A stretch of 34,985 nucleotides of DNA from Rhodoferax sp. (lineage in GTDB: Bacteria > Pseudomonadota > Gammaproteobacteria > Burkholderiales > Burkholderiaceae_C): the NCBI GenBank assembly GCA_013791765.1, contig VMTC01000007.1, positions 1-34,985 on the forward strand, given 5' to 3'. The notes under the pieces are model-generated. The model searched no databases and had not been told where the DNA came from. It saw nothing but the letters and a program-made list of their open reading frames with translations. Every line of letters begins with the position of its first letter. The first letter of the stretch is position 1. The position numbers were made by a program, and so were the translations under genes. This document shows, one piece after another, positions 15,885 to 24,147 of this stretch.

Positions 15885-17018
15885 CCGCGCTCACCGCCCT
15901 TGTTGCCCAAGGAGAGTCCCAAACGCTGGAACTTAAAAAGTCCACCGCTGAGAAGGAGCGCGCCTGCCGCACCTTGTGCGGTTTTGCCAATAGGCTAGGT
16001 GGCGTGGTTGTTTTTGGCGTCACGCCTGCCGGTAAATGGGTCGGCCAGACCGTGACGGACCGCACGCTCGAAGAGTTGGCGCAAGAGTTTCAGGGTTTTG
16101 AGCCGCCATTACTTGCGGCAATGCAGCGGGTCCAGCTACCCGGTGGCCTTGAAGCGCTGGTGGTCCGGGTAGATCGTGCACCGCAGGCGCCTGTCTCTTT
16201 TCGGGGTGTGCCCTACGAGCGCGTGCTCAACACCACCCGGGTCATGCCGCGCCATACTTATCAAAACCTGCTGCTCGAATCCGTTCACACCAGCAACCGT
16301 TGGGAGACGCAAGCCGCTGCGGGGTGGACTATTTCGATGCTGGATGCCAATGAAATTCGGGTGACACTAGAAGAATCCATTCGCCGTGGACGCTGTGAAG
16401 ACCCCGGCACTCGCGACCCGTTGGATATTCTGCGGGGCTTGGGGCTATTGACGGCAGCGGGGTTTATTTCCCGTGCAGCGGTTGCATTGTTTTGCAGCAG
16501 TGAGGTGCCTAGTGCCTTTAGCCCACATTTTCACCTCCGCGCTTCCAACTGAAGCCCTGCCAGTGCCAATATTCACCGTGACTATGCCTGCGATGCTGTT
16601 TGAACCCCACGAATCCAAGCCATGGAACCCGTGGATTGCCAGCGTGTTTTACCGCCGTGGTTTGATTGAAACATGGGGGCGCGGCACCCTCAAAATTGCC
16701 AAACTCATGAAGGATGCAGGGCTTGAAGCCCCCACCCTTTCTGAGCGCAGCGGCTGCGTGGTGATGACTTTTGTTTTGCCCGCAGACTCGTCGGGTAGCG
16801 ACATGACGGGGAAAACGTCGGGGAAAACGTCGGGGAAAACGTCGGGGAAAATTCTGGCCAGCGTGCGTCAAAACCCGCAAGTCACCATACCGGAGTTGTC
16901 AGCACAGATCGGGGTAACTGCGCGCTCCATTGAACGCAACCTGCAAAAGTTGCAGGACGAGAAGCGGCTGCAACGCATTGGCCCTGCCAATGGTGGGCAT
17001 TGGAAAGTAATCCCGTGA
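15881..17018 (+). pseudogene. AlbA_2-domain ATP-binding protein, disrupted
   Basis: Two ORFs in different frames make up one broken gene. 15881-16552 encodes the N-terminal AlbA_2 (Schlafen AAA_4) domain: LVAQGESQTLELKKSTAE, FANRLGGVVVFGV, and the YERVLNTTRVM segment. The second, to 17018, gives the family's later part: LFEPHESKPWNPWIASVFYR, LIETWGRGTLKIAKLM, and a C-terminal winged-helix (VTIPELSAQIGVTARSIERN). Between them, near 16510-16545, the usual stretch of about 90-100 residues with the LARFRGTDKTEF and NALCHRDY-type motifs is missing and the frame changes. Such proteins are common in mobile defence or regulatory islands. ATG 15881 is the natural start. Confidence 0.75.
16808..16851 (+). 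repeat. 12-bp tandem repeat coding for GKTS units
   Basis: Three perfect copies of ggggaaaacgtc followed by a partial fourth. In the reading frame it gives GKTSGKTSGKTSGK just before the winged-helix of the AlbA_2 protein. Unit number is likely to vary by slippage. Similar runs occur, to my knowledge, in other members of this family, so it looks like a flexible linker. Confidence 0.9.
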
Positions 17019-17031
17019 AAAGGTTCTTTAG

Positions 17032-17150
17032 ATGATTCGTATCGTTGACTATGTTGCGGGCAATATTCAGTCGTTTGTCACCATATTCAAACGCTTGGGG
17101 TTGTCGGCTGAGCGGGCGCATTCGCCCGCGCAAAATGACGACTTTCTTTC
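17032..17150 (+). pseudogene. hisH: 5' stub of a HisH-type glutamine amidotransferase
   Basis: From ATG 17032 the reading is IRIVDYVAGNIQSFVTIFKR, then LGLSAERA, which is the family N-terminus of the HisH2 proteins found in O-antigen loci. The normal segment is VDYGxGN; here a Val replaces the Gly. Similarity ends near residue 35-40 and the rest of the 62-codon ORF runs into the fnlA start region. In known O-antigen loci, HisH with HisF and WbpG amidates ManNAc(3NAc)A to an amidino sugar. None of the partners is seen here. Confidence 0.78.
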
Positions 17151-17195
17151 GCACTGCGTTGACACGCCTTTTTATTCAATAACTATTTATAGCTT

Positions 17196-18239
17196 ATGTT
17201 CACAAACAAAGTACTTTTAATCACCGGGGGCACTGGCTCCTTCGGCAATGCTGTTCTCAAGCGCTTTCTTGATACCGACATTGCTGAAATCCGCATCTTC
17301 AGCCGCGATGAGAAAAAGCAGGATGACATGCGCAAGCGCTACAACCATCCCAAGCTCAAGTTCTACATTGGCGACGTGCGCGATGCCCGCAGTGTGGCGC
17401 AGGCCATGCGCGGGGTGGACTATGTGTTTCATGCAGCAGCGCTCAAACAGGTGCCATCGTGTGAATTCCATCCCATGCAGGCGGTGCGCACCAACGTGCT
17501 GGGCACGGAAAACGTGTTAGAGGCAGCCATCACCGCTGGCGTGAAGCGTGTGGTGTGCCTCAGCACTGACAAAGCGGTGTACCCCATCAACGCCATGGGC
17601 ATCAGCAAGGCGATGATGGAAAAGGTGATGGTGGCGGCCAGCCGCAACCTGGAAGGCACCAACACGGTCATTTGCGGCACGCGTTATGGCAACGTTATGG
17701 CGTCGCGTGGCTCGGTGATTCCGCTGTTTGTAGAGCAAGTTTTTGCGGGCAAGCCCATCACCGTGACCGACCCCGCCATGACGCGCTTCATGATGACGCT
17801 GGACGATGCGGTTGACTTGGTGCTGTATGCCTTTGAGCATGGCACCAATGGCGATATTTTTGTGCAAAAGGCGCCCGCCGCCACGGTAGATGTACTCACG
17901 CAAGCCATTTTGGCGCTCATGGGCAAGCCCGAGCACGAGGTGCGTTGCATTGGCACCCGCCATGGCGAGAAGTTGTTTGAAGCCTTGCTGGGCCGTGAAG
18001 AAATGGCCTGCGCCATCGACATGGGCGATTACTTTCGCGTGCCACCCGATGGGCGCGATCTGAACTATGCCAAGTTTGTAGAAGTGGGCGAGTCCCGCAA
18101 CACCGCCAGCAGCCATGGTGAAGACTACAACTCGCACAACACCACCCGGCTGGATGTAGAAGGCATGAAGGCGCTGTTGCTCAAGCTTGATTTCATGCAG
18201 CGCATTGCGCGGGGTGAGCATGTGGTGGCGGAGGAATAG
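17196..18239 (+). CDS. fnlA: UDP-GlcNAc 4,6-dehydratase/5-epimerase (FnlA/WbjB/Cap5E)
   Basis: A 347-residue SDR enzyme starting the UDP-L-FucNAc pathway: it dehydrates UDP-GlcNAc and epimerises C5 (and C3). The glycine motif is TGGTGSFG at residues 10-17, and the MGISK catalytic segment, typical of the FlaA1/CapD branch, is at residues 134-138. The C-terminal RHGEKLFEALLGREEM, DYFRVPPDGRDLNY and YNSHNTTRLDVEGMKALL are hallmarks of the Cap5E/WbjB subgroup of about 345 residues. fnlB and fnlC homologues follow, split from it and from one another by a VapBC module and an ATPase gene. A broken copy lies upstream at 15159. Confidence 0.93.
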   Translation: MFTNKVLLITGGTGSFGNAVLKRFLDTDIAEIRIFSRDEKKQDDMRKRYNHPKLKFYIGDVRDARSVAQAMRGVDYVFHAAALKQVPSCEFHPMQAVRTNVLGTENVLEAAITAGVKRVVCLSTDKAVYPINAMGISKAMMEKVMVAASRNLEGTNTVICGTRYGNVMASRGSVIPLFVEQVFAGKPITVTDPAMTRFMMTLDDAVDLVLYAFEHGTNGDIFVQKAPAATVDVLTQAILALMGKPEHEVRCIGTRHGEKLFEALLGREEMACAIDMGDYFRVPPDGRDLNYAKFVEVGESRNTASSHGEDYNSHNTTRLDVEGMKALLLKLDFMQRIARGEHVVAEE

Positions 18240-18278
18240 GTTGCCTGGCAGTGGCGCTGTGATGGATCATCTGTTTCT

Positions 18279-18307
18279 GATGTAATATGCCACTGTCACA
18301 TTACATC
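18279..18307 (+). promoter_or_regulatory. Probable VapBC operator, inverted repeat
   Basis: A perfect 8-bp inverted repeat, gatgtaat at 18279-18286 and attacatc at 18300-18307, lies just upstream of the vapB ribosome site. The segment tgtaatat within the left arm could serve as a -10 element. VapB antitoxins autoregulate by binding palindromes in this position, so this is the likely operator. No -35 box is clear. Confidence 0.6.
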
Positions 18308-18319
18308 AAGGAGTTGAAC

Positions 18320-18571
18320 ATGACAACTACAGCAAAACTTTTCATGAGTGGGCGCAGCCAAGCCATACGCCTGCCTGCCAAGTTGCGCCTGCAGGCCCAA
18401 GAAGTGCGTATTGAACAAATTGGAACCGCATTGTGGCTGCAACCCCAAACGGCTGTTGGTCATAACCTTGGGCAATGGTTGCAAGATTTTTATGCCAGCA
18501 CTGATGCCTTGCCACCAGATTTTTTGGCTGACAGACAAGACTCCCCTCCACAAGAGCGCGATTGGGCTTGA
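18320..18571 (+). CDS. vapB: VapB-type antitoxin (AbrB/SpoVT fold)
   Basis: An 83-residue antitoxin with the AbrB-like swapped-hairpin N-terminus: TAKLFMSGRSQAIRLPAKLR. A helical, acidic C-terminal tail (WLQDFYASTDALPPDFLADR) should bind and block the toxin. Start ATG 18320 has a strong ribosome site (aaggag at 18309-18314); an in-frame ATG at 18287 lies inside the operator and is rejected. The toxin gene begins 9 bases after the stop. The pair sits in the junction between fnlA and fnlB. Length and order are normal, and the module appears intact. Confidence 0.92.
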   Translation: MTTTAKLFMSGRSQAIRLPAKLRLQAQEVRIEQIGTALWLQPQTAVGHNLGQWLQDFYASTDALPPDFLADRQDSPPQERDWA

Positions 18572-18580
18572 GCACATCGC

Positions 18581-18982
18581 ATGCGAGTCACACTTGACAC
18601 CAACATTTGCAGCTATATTTTGCGCAGTCATCCAGCCAACATGATCGAGCGCTTTGCCGCGCTTGAACGAAGTCAGGTTTGGCTTTCAAGCATCGTGGCG
18701 GCTGAGTTGCGCTTTGGTGCGGCCAAGCTGGCCTCCGTGCGGTTCAGTGCGGCGGTTGAGTCGTGGTTGGCAGGGTTTGATGTGCGTCCGTGGCCGGTGG
18801 AGGCCTCGCACCATTACGCACAAATGCGTTGCGCCCTTGAGCGCGTGGGTAAACCAGTGGGCGCCATGGATATGCTTATTGCCGCACATGCTTTGGCTGA
18901 AGACAGCGCCATCATTACCAACAATGCCCGCGAGTTTTACCGCATACCAGGCTTGGCAGTGCAAGAGTGGGCCATCGAGTAA
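18581..18982 (+). CDS. vapC: VapC-type PIN ribonuclease toxin
   Basis: A 133-residue PIN-domain toxin. The acidic site residues are D6 (LDTNICSYIL), E42 (VAAELRFG) and D97 (GAMDMLIAAHAL). The fourth position reads TNNAREF, as in many VapC proteins where Asn replaces Asp. VapC proteins cleave tRNA or rRNA with Mg2+ when VapB is lost. Length is normal and the start ATG follows vapB by 9 bases. It ends seven bases before fnlB, so the module replaces the normal fnlA-fnlB junction with little spare DNA. Confidence 0.93.
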   Translation: MRVTLDTNICSYILRSHPANMIERFAALERSQVWLSSIVAAELRFGAAKLASVRFSAAVESWLAGFDVRPWPVEASHHYAQMRCALERVGKPVGAMDMLIAAHALAEDSAIITNNAREFYRIPGLAVQEWAIE

Positions 18983-18989
18983 CAAACCC

Positions 18990-20129
18990 ATGAGTTACAT
19001 CAAAAAGATACTTATCACCGGTGCCAACGGCTTTGTGGGCAAAAACCTGCAGCTGCATTTGGCCGAGCGCAAAGATATTGAGGTAGTGTGCTTTACCCGC
19101 AGCCATGATGTGGCGCAATTGCCAGAGCTGCTGCAAGGGGTTGACCTTGTGTTTCACCTGGCAGGGGTTAATCGGCCCCAAGACCCTGCTGAGTTCACCA
19201 CTGGCAATGCCGACTTGACACAGGCGCTGTGCCAGGCGGTGTGTGACTTGGCCGCTGCCACAGGCAAAAAGATGCCCATTGTTTGCACCTCAAGCATTCA
19301 AGCCACGCGAGACAACCCGTATGGTCAAAGCAAGCTGGCCGCCGAAAGCGCATTGCAAGCAGCCAGCGCCAGCCACGGTATTGCGGTGCACATCTTTCGC
19401 CTGCCCAATGTATTTGGCAAGTGGTGCAAGCCCAATTACAACTCGGCGGTGGCAACGTTTTGCCACAACATTGCGCGTGGCTTGCCAATTCAAATCAACG
19501 ACCCAGCCGCACCTGTGACGCTGGTGTATGTGGACGATGTGATTGCGCGCTTTGTGCAGCTGCTCGATGGTGCCGATGCGTCTTTGGGGCCAGACGGTTT
19601 TGCCACAGTTGCGCCCCGATACACCACCACCGTGGGCGAGCTGGCTCGGCAGATTCAGGCCTTTAAAGACAGCCGAACCAGTTTGATGACTGAGCGCGTT
19701 GGCACCGGGCTGGTGCGGGCGCTGTATGCCACCTATGTGAGCTACTTGCCGGTTGAGATGTTTACCTACACCGTGCCGCAATACGGTGACCCGCGCGGGG
19801 TATTTGCAGAAATGCTCAAGACGCCTGATTGTGGTCAGTTCTCTTTCTTCACGGCGCACCCCGGCATTACCCGGGGCGGGCACTATCACCACAGCAAGAC
19901 CGAGAAGTTTTTGGTGATCAAGGGCCAGGCCCGCTTCAAGTTTCGCCACATGCAAACCGGTGAAACGCATGAACTGGTTACCACGGGTGACAAGAGCGAG
20001 GTTGTAGAAACCGTGCCCGGCTGGACGCATGACATTACCAACATTGGCGCTGACGAGATGGTGGTGATGCTGTGGGCCAATGAGGTTTTTGACCGCGAGC
20101 GGCCGGATACGTTTGCGTGCCCGGTGTGA
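18990..20129 (+). CDS. fnlB: UDP-2-acetamido-2,6-dideoxy-hexulose reductase (FnlB/WbjC/Cap5F)
   Basis: A 379-residue bifunctional enzyme of the UDP-L-FucNAc pathway: C3 epimerisation and C4 reduction of the FnlA product. The N-terminal SDR domain has GANGFVGKNL near residue 10, and Y111/K115 in YGQSKLAAE. The C-terminal cupin domain has HPGITRGGHYHHSKTEKF around residues 290-307 and the metal-like histidines RGGHYHH. I place the start at ATG 18990, seven bases after vapC; the same frame stays open far upstream but there overlaps vapC. Length agrees with Cap5F. The gene normally joins directly to fnlC, but an ATPase gene lies between. Confidence 0.93.
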   Translation: MSYIKKILITGANGFVGKNLQLHLAERKDIEVVCFTRSHDVAQLPELLQGVDLVFHLAGVNRPQDPAEFTTGNADLTQALCQAVCDLAAATGKKMPIVCTSSIQATRDNPYGQSKLAAESALQAASASHGIAVHIFRLPNVFGKWCKPNYNSAVATFCHNIARGLPIQINDPAAPVTLVYVDDVIARFVQLLDGADASLGPDGFATVAPRYTTTVGELARQIQAFKDSRTSLMTERVGTGLVRALYATYVSYLPVEMFTYTVPQYGDPRGVFAEMLKTPDCGQFSFFTAHPGITRGGHYHHSKTEKFLVIKGQARFKFRHMQTGETHELVTTGDKSEVVETVPGWTHDITNIGADEMVVMLWANEVFDRERPDTFACPV

Positions 20130-20141
20130 GAGACTGGCGTC

Positions 20142-20194
20142 TTTACTTTTATATAAAAATACATATAAATCAAGTACTTAGGAATAAAAGTAAA
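20142..20194 (+). promoter_or_regulatory. AT-rich leader with 11-bp inverted repeat before the ATPase
   Basis: The gap 20130-20231 is strongly AT-rich, in contrast with everything around it. Arms tttacttttat (20142-20152) and ataaaagtaaa (20184-20194) are perfectly complementary, with 31 bases between. It could be a promoter with an operator, or a weak structure in the fnlB-ATPase transcript. No clear -35/-10 pair stands out, and no strong ribosome site precedes the ATG at 20232. Confidence 0.5.
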
Positions 20195-20231
20195 TTAATA
20201 TAATAAGCATTATCTTAATTCTCATGAAGCA

Positions 20232-21716
20232 ATGATCACAACCACCACACCCTGGGGCTTTTATGGCCGACAGCAAGAATTGGCGCAGTTGCGCGGCATT
20301 TTGTCGCGCCAGCGCTGGTTTTTTGTGCAGGTGGCCGGGCGCAGGCGCATTGGCAAAACATCACTTATCCAGCAGGCCCTGAAACAAACCGGGCGTGACC
20401 TCACGCTCTATATTCAAATACCTGACTCTGACCCCATTGGCGTGCTGGCCGCTTGTAACGACTACCTGCAAACATTCGGCCTGCCCCAGCGCGTGAGCAG
20501 CCTGGGCGCTCTGGCCCAGCTTATTGGGGAACTGGTCACACAAGGGTACGTGGTGGCGCTGGACGAGTTTCAGTACTTCAACCGCAAGCCCCTGTTTGAT
20601 TTTTGTTCCTTGTTGCAGGCGGAAGTGGACAAACTCTCTGCCCGTGCGGACAGTGTCAAGGGTGGTTTGATCGTGCTGGGTTCATTGCACGCCGAAATGT
20701 CCGCTTTGCTGGAAGACCGGGCGGCCCCTTTGTTCAACCGCACCACCGACGTGCTGGCATTGGACCACCTGGACATTGCCTCTCTGATCGAGTTGCTGCA
20801 AGCCCACGCCGACGCCAGCCCGGAGCGTCTGCTGTTCTTGTGGAACTTGTTTGAAGGGGTACCCAAGTTTTACCGGGACGCTTTTGAGCAAGGCGTGCTG
20901 GGGGCCGACCGCCCTACGCTGCTCAAAGCGCTGTTCTTCAGCAGTTCGTCGCCCCTGCGCGGCGAGGCGGACAACTGGTTTTTGCGTGAATTGCGTGGAC
21001 GCTACGACATGCTGCTGCAATATGTGGCCCGCCACCCGGGTTGTGACAATGCGGACATCGTTGCCGCCATCTCGTCCCTGTCGCCCCAGGAAGGCAAGCA
21101 GGCCGGGGGCTACCTCAAAACCCTGACCGAGCGCTACCGTATGGTCGAGCGCCGGTTGCCCATCTTTGCCAGCCCCAGGGCGCGCACCGGGCGTTACTAC
21201 ATTTCTGACAACTTCCTGCGCAGCTGGCTCATGGCGCTGCAGCGCCCGGTATCGGCCATTCACTTCCGCCCCGAATACCAACTGGTGGCCCAGGCGGATC
21301 AACTGTTAATGGATGCCGAAGGCGCCGCCCTGGAAGAGTTGACGGGTCGCCTGTATGAAGAAACCAGCCGAAAGGGGCTGGGGGACTTCCCGCTGTCAGA
21401 GCGCATTAGGGGCTACTGGGACCGGGCTGGTATTGAAATTGATTTGGTAGCCGTGAGCGAATCCACACGGCGCATCCGCTTTGGCACTTGCAAGCGCAAC
21501 CCGGTCAAACTCATGAGCAGTTTGCCAGCGTTACGTGCCGGTGCGGCTGCCTTTTTGGCGCACCACGCCCACTACGCAGAATGGCAAGTGGAGTTCTTCG
21601 CCATTGCGCCGCAGATACCGCAGGGCATTCAAGCCGAATTGCAGGCGGCCGGCGTAGTCGCCCAGCCTTTGCAAAGCTTGCTGGCCCTGCTGGCTGCGTC
21701 CCAAAGACAGGCCTGA
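20232..21716 (+). CDS. AAA+ ATPase with C-terminal DUF234-like domain
   Basis: A 494-residue protein of the archaeal-type ATPase family. Walker A is GRRRIGKT at residues 36-43, and Walker B is ALDEFQ around D111/E112. The second half has a winged-helix region (RYDMLLQYVARHPGCDNADI) and a C-terminal domain like DUF234. There, GYWDRAGIEIDLVAVSE and the later RFGTCKRN resemble a PD-(D/E)xK nuclease core (D in EIDLV; the Lys motif is CKRN rather than the usual E-x-K). Proteins of this type have unclear roles; some are thought to act in mobile or defence loci. It is inserted between fnlB and fnlC on the same strand. It is a stand-alone gene without an obvious partner. Confidence 0.82.
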   Translation: MITTTTPWGFYGRQQELAQLRGILSRQRWFFVQVAGRRRIGKTSLIQQALKQTGRDLTLYIQIPDSDPIGVLAACNDYLQTFGLPQRVSSLGALAQLIGELVTQGYVVALDEFQYFNRKPLFDFCSLLQAEVDKLSARADSVKGGLIVLGSLHAEMSALLEDRAAPLFNRTTDVLALDHLDIASLIELLQAHADASPERLLFLWNLFEGVPKFYRDAFEQGVLGADRPTLLKALFFSSSSPLRGEADNWFLRELRGRYDMLLQYVARHPGCDNADIVAAISSLSPQEGKQAGGYLKTLTERYRMVERRLPIFASPRARTGRYYISDNFLRSWLMALQRPVSAIHFRPEYQLVAQADQLLMDAEGAALEELTGRLYEETSRKGLGDFPLSERIRGYWDRAGIEIDLVAVSESTRRIRFGTCKRNPVKLMSSLPALRAGAAAFLAHHAHYAEWQVEFFAIAPQIPQGIQAELQAAGVVAQPLQSLLALLAASQRQA

Positions 21717-21741
21717 ACGATCTTTTCTTTTATTTGTAATC

Positions 21742-22890
21742 ATGAAAAAACTTAAAGTCTTAACGGTGGTCGGCACCCGGCCCGAAATCATTCGCCTGTC
21801 ACGTGTGCTGGCGCGGCTGGATGAGCATTGCGAACATGTGCTGGTGCACACCGGGCAAAACTACGATTACGAGCTAAACCAGGTTTTCTTTGACGACCTG
21901 GGCGTGCGCAAGCCCGACCATTTTTTGAACAGTGCAGCAGACGCCACCAGCGCCGCGCACACTATTGGCAACCTGATCATCGGCGTGGATAAGGTGCTGG
22001 CGGAAGTGCAGCCCGAGGCCATGTTGGTGCTGGGCGACACCAACAGTTGCCTGTCAGTCATTCCAGCCAAGCGGCGCAAAACCCCGATTTTTCACATGGA
22101 GGCCGGCAACCGCTGCTTTGACCAGCGCGTGCCCGAAGAAACCAACCGCCGCATCGTGGACCACACGGCGGATGTGAACCTGACCTACAGCACCATTGCC
22201 CGCGACTACCTGCTGCGCGAGGGCTTGCCGCCAGACTTGGTCATCAAGACCGGCAGCCCAATGTTTGAGGTGTTGACGCATTACCGCCCACGCATTGATG
22301 CCTCTAGCGTGCTGAGCCGGCTAGGACTGACTGAGGGCGGCTATTTTGTGGTGAGCGCGCACCGTGAAGAAAACATTGAGTCGCCGCAATCTTTTGGCAA
22401 GCTGGTGGATGTGCTTAACGCAGTGGCCGCAGACCACGGGCTGCCGGTGATCGTGTCGACCCACCCACGCACGCAAAAACGCATTGACGCCACGGGCACC
22501 CAATTTCACCCGCTGGTGCGTTTGCTGAAACCCCTGGGCTTTCATGACTACGTGAAGCTGCAGCTATCAAGCCGGGCCACGTTGTCAGACAGCGGCACTA
22601 TCAATGAGGAATCTTCCATACTGAACTTTCCGGCGCTTAACCTGCGTGAGGCGCATGAACGGCCCGAAGGTATGGAAGAAGCTGCGGTGATGATGGTGGG
22701 CTTGGAGGTGGAGCGCGTGCGACAAGGGTTGGCCATTCTGGCGACGCAGCCGCGCGGCGAGGACCGCTCGGACTCGCACGGCATCCGCCAGGTGGCGGAC
22801 TACAGCATGCCCAATGTGTCGGACAAGGTGCTGCGCATCATTCACAGCTATACCGATTATGTGAACCGGGTGGTTTGGAAGAACTACTGA
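21742..22890 (+). CDS. fnlC: UDP-N-acetyl-L-fucosamine-forming 2-epimerase (FnlC/WbjD/Cap5G)
   Basis: A 382-residue WecB-family 2-epimerase that performs the last step to UDP-L-FucNAc (C2 epimerisation of UDP-L-PneNAc). Signatures: VVGTRPEIIRLSRV, HTGQNYDYELNQVFFDDLGV, LGDTNSCLSVIPAKRRKTPI, HMEAGNRCFDQRVPEETNRR, SAHREENIESPQSFGKL and LSDSGTINEESSILNFPALN. The AGNRCFDQRVPEE variant fits the WbjD/Cap5G group, unlike wbpI upstream, which has AGLRSFNMRMPEE. The ATG start is 25 bases after the ATPase stop. The three fnl genes occur in pathway order, so a working UDP-FucNAc supply is likely. Confidence 0.93.
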   Translation: MKKLKVLTVVGTRPEIIRLSRVLARLDEHCEHVLVHTGQNYDYELNQVFFDDLGVRKPDHFLNSAADATSAAHTIGNLIIGVDKVLAEVQPEAMLVLGDTNSCLSVIPAKRRKTPIFHMEAGNRCFDQRVPEETNRRIVDHTADVNLTYSTIARDYLLREGLPPDLVIKTGSPMFEVLTHYRPRIDASSVLSRLGLTEGGYFVVSAHREENIESPQSFGKLVDVLNAVAADHGLPVIVSTHPRTQKRIDATGTQFHPLVRLLKPLGFHDYVKLQLSSRATLSDSGTINEESSILNFPALNLREAHERPEGMEEAAVMMVGLEVERVRQGLAILATQPRGEDRSDSHGIRQVADYSMPNVSDKVLRIIHSYTDYVNRVVWKNY

Positions 22891-22902
22891 AGTGACAGGC
22901 GC

Positions 22903-24147
22903 GTGAAAATCCTGATCGTCAGTCAATACTTCTGGCCTGAAAATTTCAGAATCAATGACCTCACTCAAGAGCTGGTGCAGCGCGGGCACAGTGTGACGGT
23001 ATTGACGGGCATTCCCAACTACCCTGCGGGGAGTGTGTTTGAAACCTATCGGCTGGACCCTAAGGCATTTGGGCACTACGGTGGTGCCGCAGTGATGCGG
23101 GTGCCGATGTTGGCGCGGGGCCAAGGTGCCGTGCGACTGATTCTGAACTACCTGAGCTTCGTGGTGGGGGGGTGCCTTTGCGGGCCGTGGCTGTTGCGAG
23201 GCCACCAAGCCGATGTGATATTCGTTTTTGGACTATCTCCTGTCACGCTTGCCCTACCTGCAGTCCTCCTTGGCCGACTCAAGCATGCGCCGGTTGTTAT
23301 GTTGGTGCTCGATCTGTGGCCGGAAACACTGGCTGCAATAGGTGTGGTGCGTTCACCCAGAGTGCTGGGCTGGGTCGGGCACCTGGTGAAGTATATTTAT
23401 GGACGCTGCACCTTGGTGTTAGGCCAATCGCGCGGCTTTCTTGCGAGCATCGCCAAGTATTGTTCAGACACCCGGAAGATTCGCTATTTCCCCAGTTGGG
23501 CGGAAGATGTTTTTAGTCAAGCTGACTTGGTGCCAGCAACGGAAGTGCCCGTGCTTGAGGGTGTGTTCAATGTACTTTTTGCCGGAAATATCGGTGAGGC
23601 ACAGGACTTGCCTGCGGTTCTGGATGCTGCCGAGTCCTTAAAGCACAACGCCGCCATCCGTTGGCTCATCGTGGGGGATGGGCGAAAGACCAGTTGGCTT
23701 CAAGAAGAAGTGGCGCGCCGTGGCTTGCAAGGGAGTGTGTCGTTGTTGGGCCGGTTTCCCGTGGAGCGCATGCCGTCTTTCTATGCGCATGCTAATGCAC
23801 TGCTGGTGTCTTTAAAAAAGGACCCTGTGTTTAGCATGACCATTCCGGGCAAGGTGCAGTCTTACCTGATGGCGGGTGTGCCGCTTGTTGGCATGCTCGA
23901 TGGTGAGGGGGCGAAGGTCATTACAGAGGCGAATGCGGGCCGGGTTTGCGCCGCGGGCGACTCTGGCGGTCTTGCCGCAGCGGTACTTGAGATGGCGGCC
24001 ATGAGTGCTGATCAAAGGCATCAGCTTGGCGTGAATGGACGTGCTTATGCCCAGAAGGAGTTCGGCCGCAGCTTATTGATGGATCGACTGGAGATCCTGA
24101 TGCTTGAAGCGGTTTCTCTGTACAGACAAGAAAAGGTGAAGCCGTGA
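22903..24147 (+). CDS. wbuB: GT4 glycosyltransferase, WbuB-like (probable L-FucNAc transferase)
   Basis: A 414-residue GT-B enzyme starting at GTG 22903. Its N-terminus ILIVSQYFWPENFRINDLT and GIPNYPAGSVFETY match the WbuB family, which is often coded directly after fnlC and is thought to transfer L-FucNAc. LDLWPETLAAIGVVRSPR and the C-terminal SMTIPGKVQSYLMAGVPLVG are further family signs. It acts on the cytoplasmic face on an undecaprenyl-linked acceptor. The stop overlaps the next gene (GTGA). The donor assignment rests on family and context. Confidence 0.87.
   Translation: MKILIVSQYFWPENFRINDLTQELVQRGHSVTVLTGIPNYPAGSVFETYRLDPKAFGHYGGAAVMRVPMLARGQGAVRLILNYLSFVVGGCLCGPWLLRGHQADVIFVFGLSPVTLALPAVLLGRLKHAPVVMLVLDLWPETLAAIGVVRSPRVLGWVGHLVKYIYGRCTLVLGQSRGFLASIAKYCSDTRKIRYFPSWAEDVFSQADLVPATEVPVLEGVFNVLFAGNIGEAQDLPAVLDAAESLKHNAAIRWLIVGDGRKTSWLQEEVARRGLQGSVSLLGRFPVERMPSFYAHANALLVSLKKDPVFSMTIPGKVQSYLMAGVPLVGMLDGEGAKVITEANAGRVCAAGDSGGLAAAVLEMAAMSADQRHQLGVNGRAYAQKEFGRSLLMDRLEILMLEAVSLYRQEKVKP

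Noticed and set aside
18654-18989. Upstream extension of the fnlB frame across vapC
   Set aside because: The frame is open by chance; the extension has no SDR sequence and vapC occupies the DNA with full family motifs. ATG 18990 gives the normal N-terminus.
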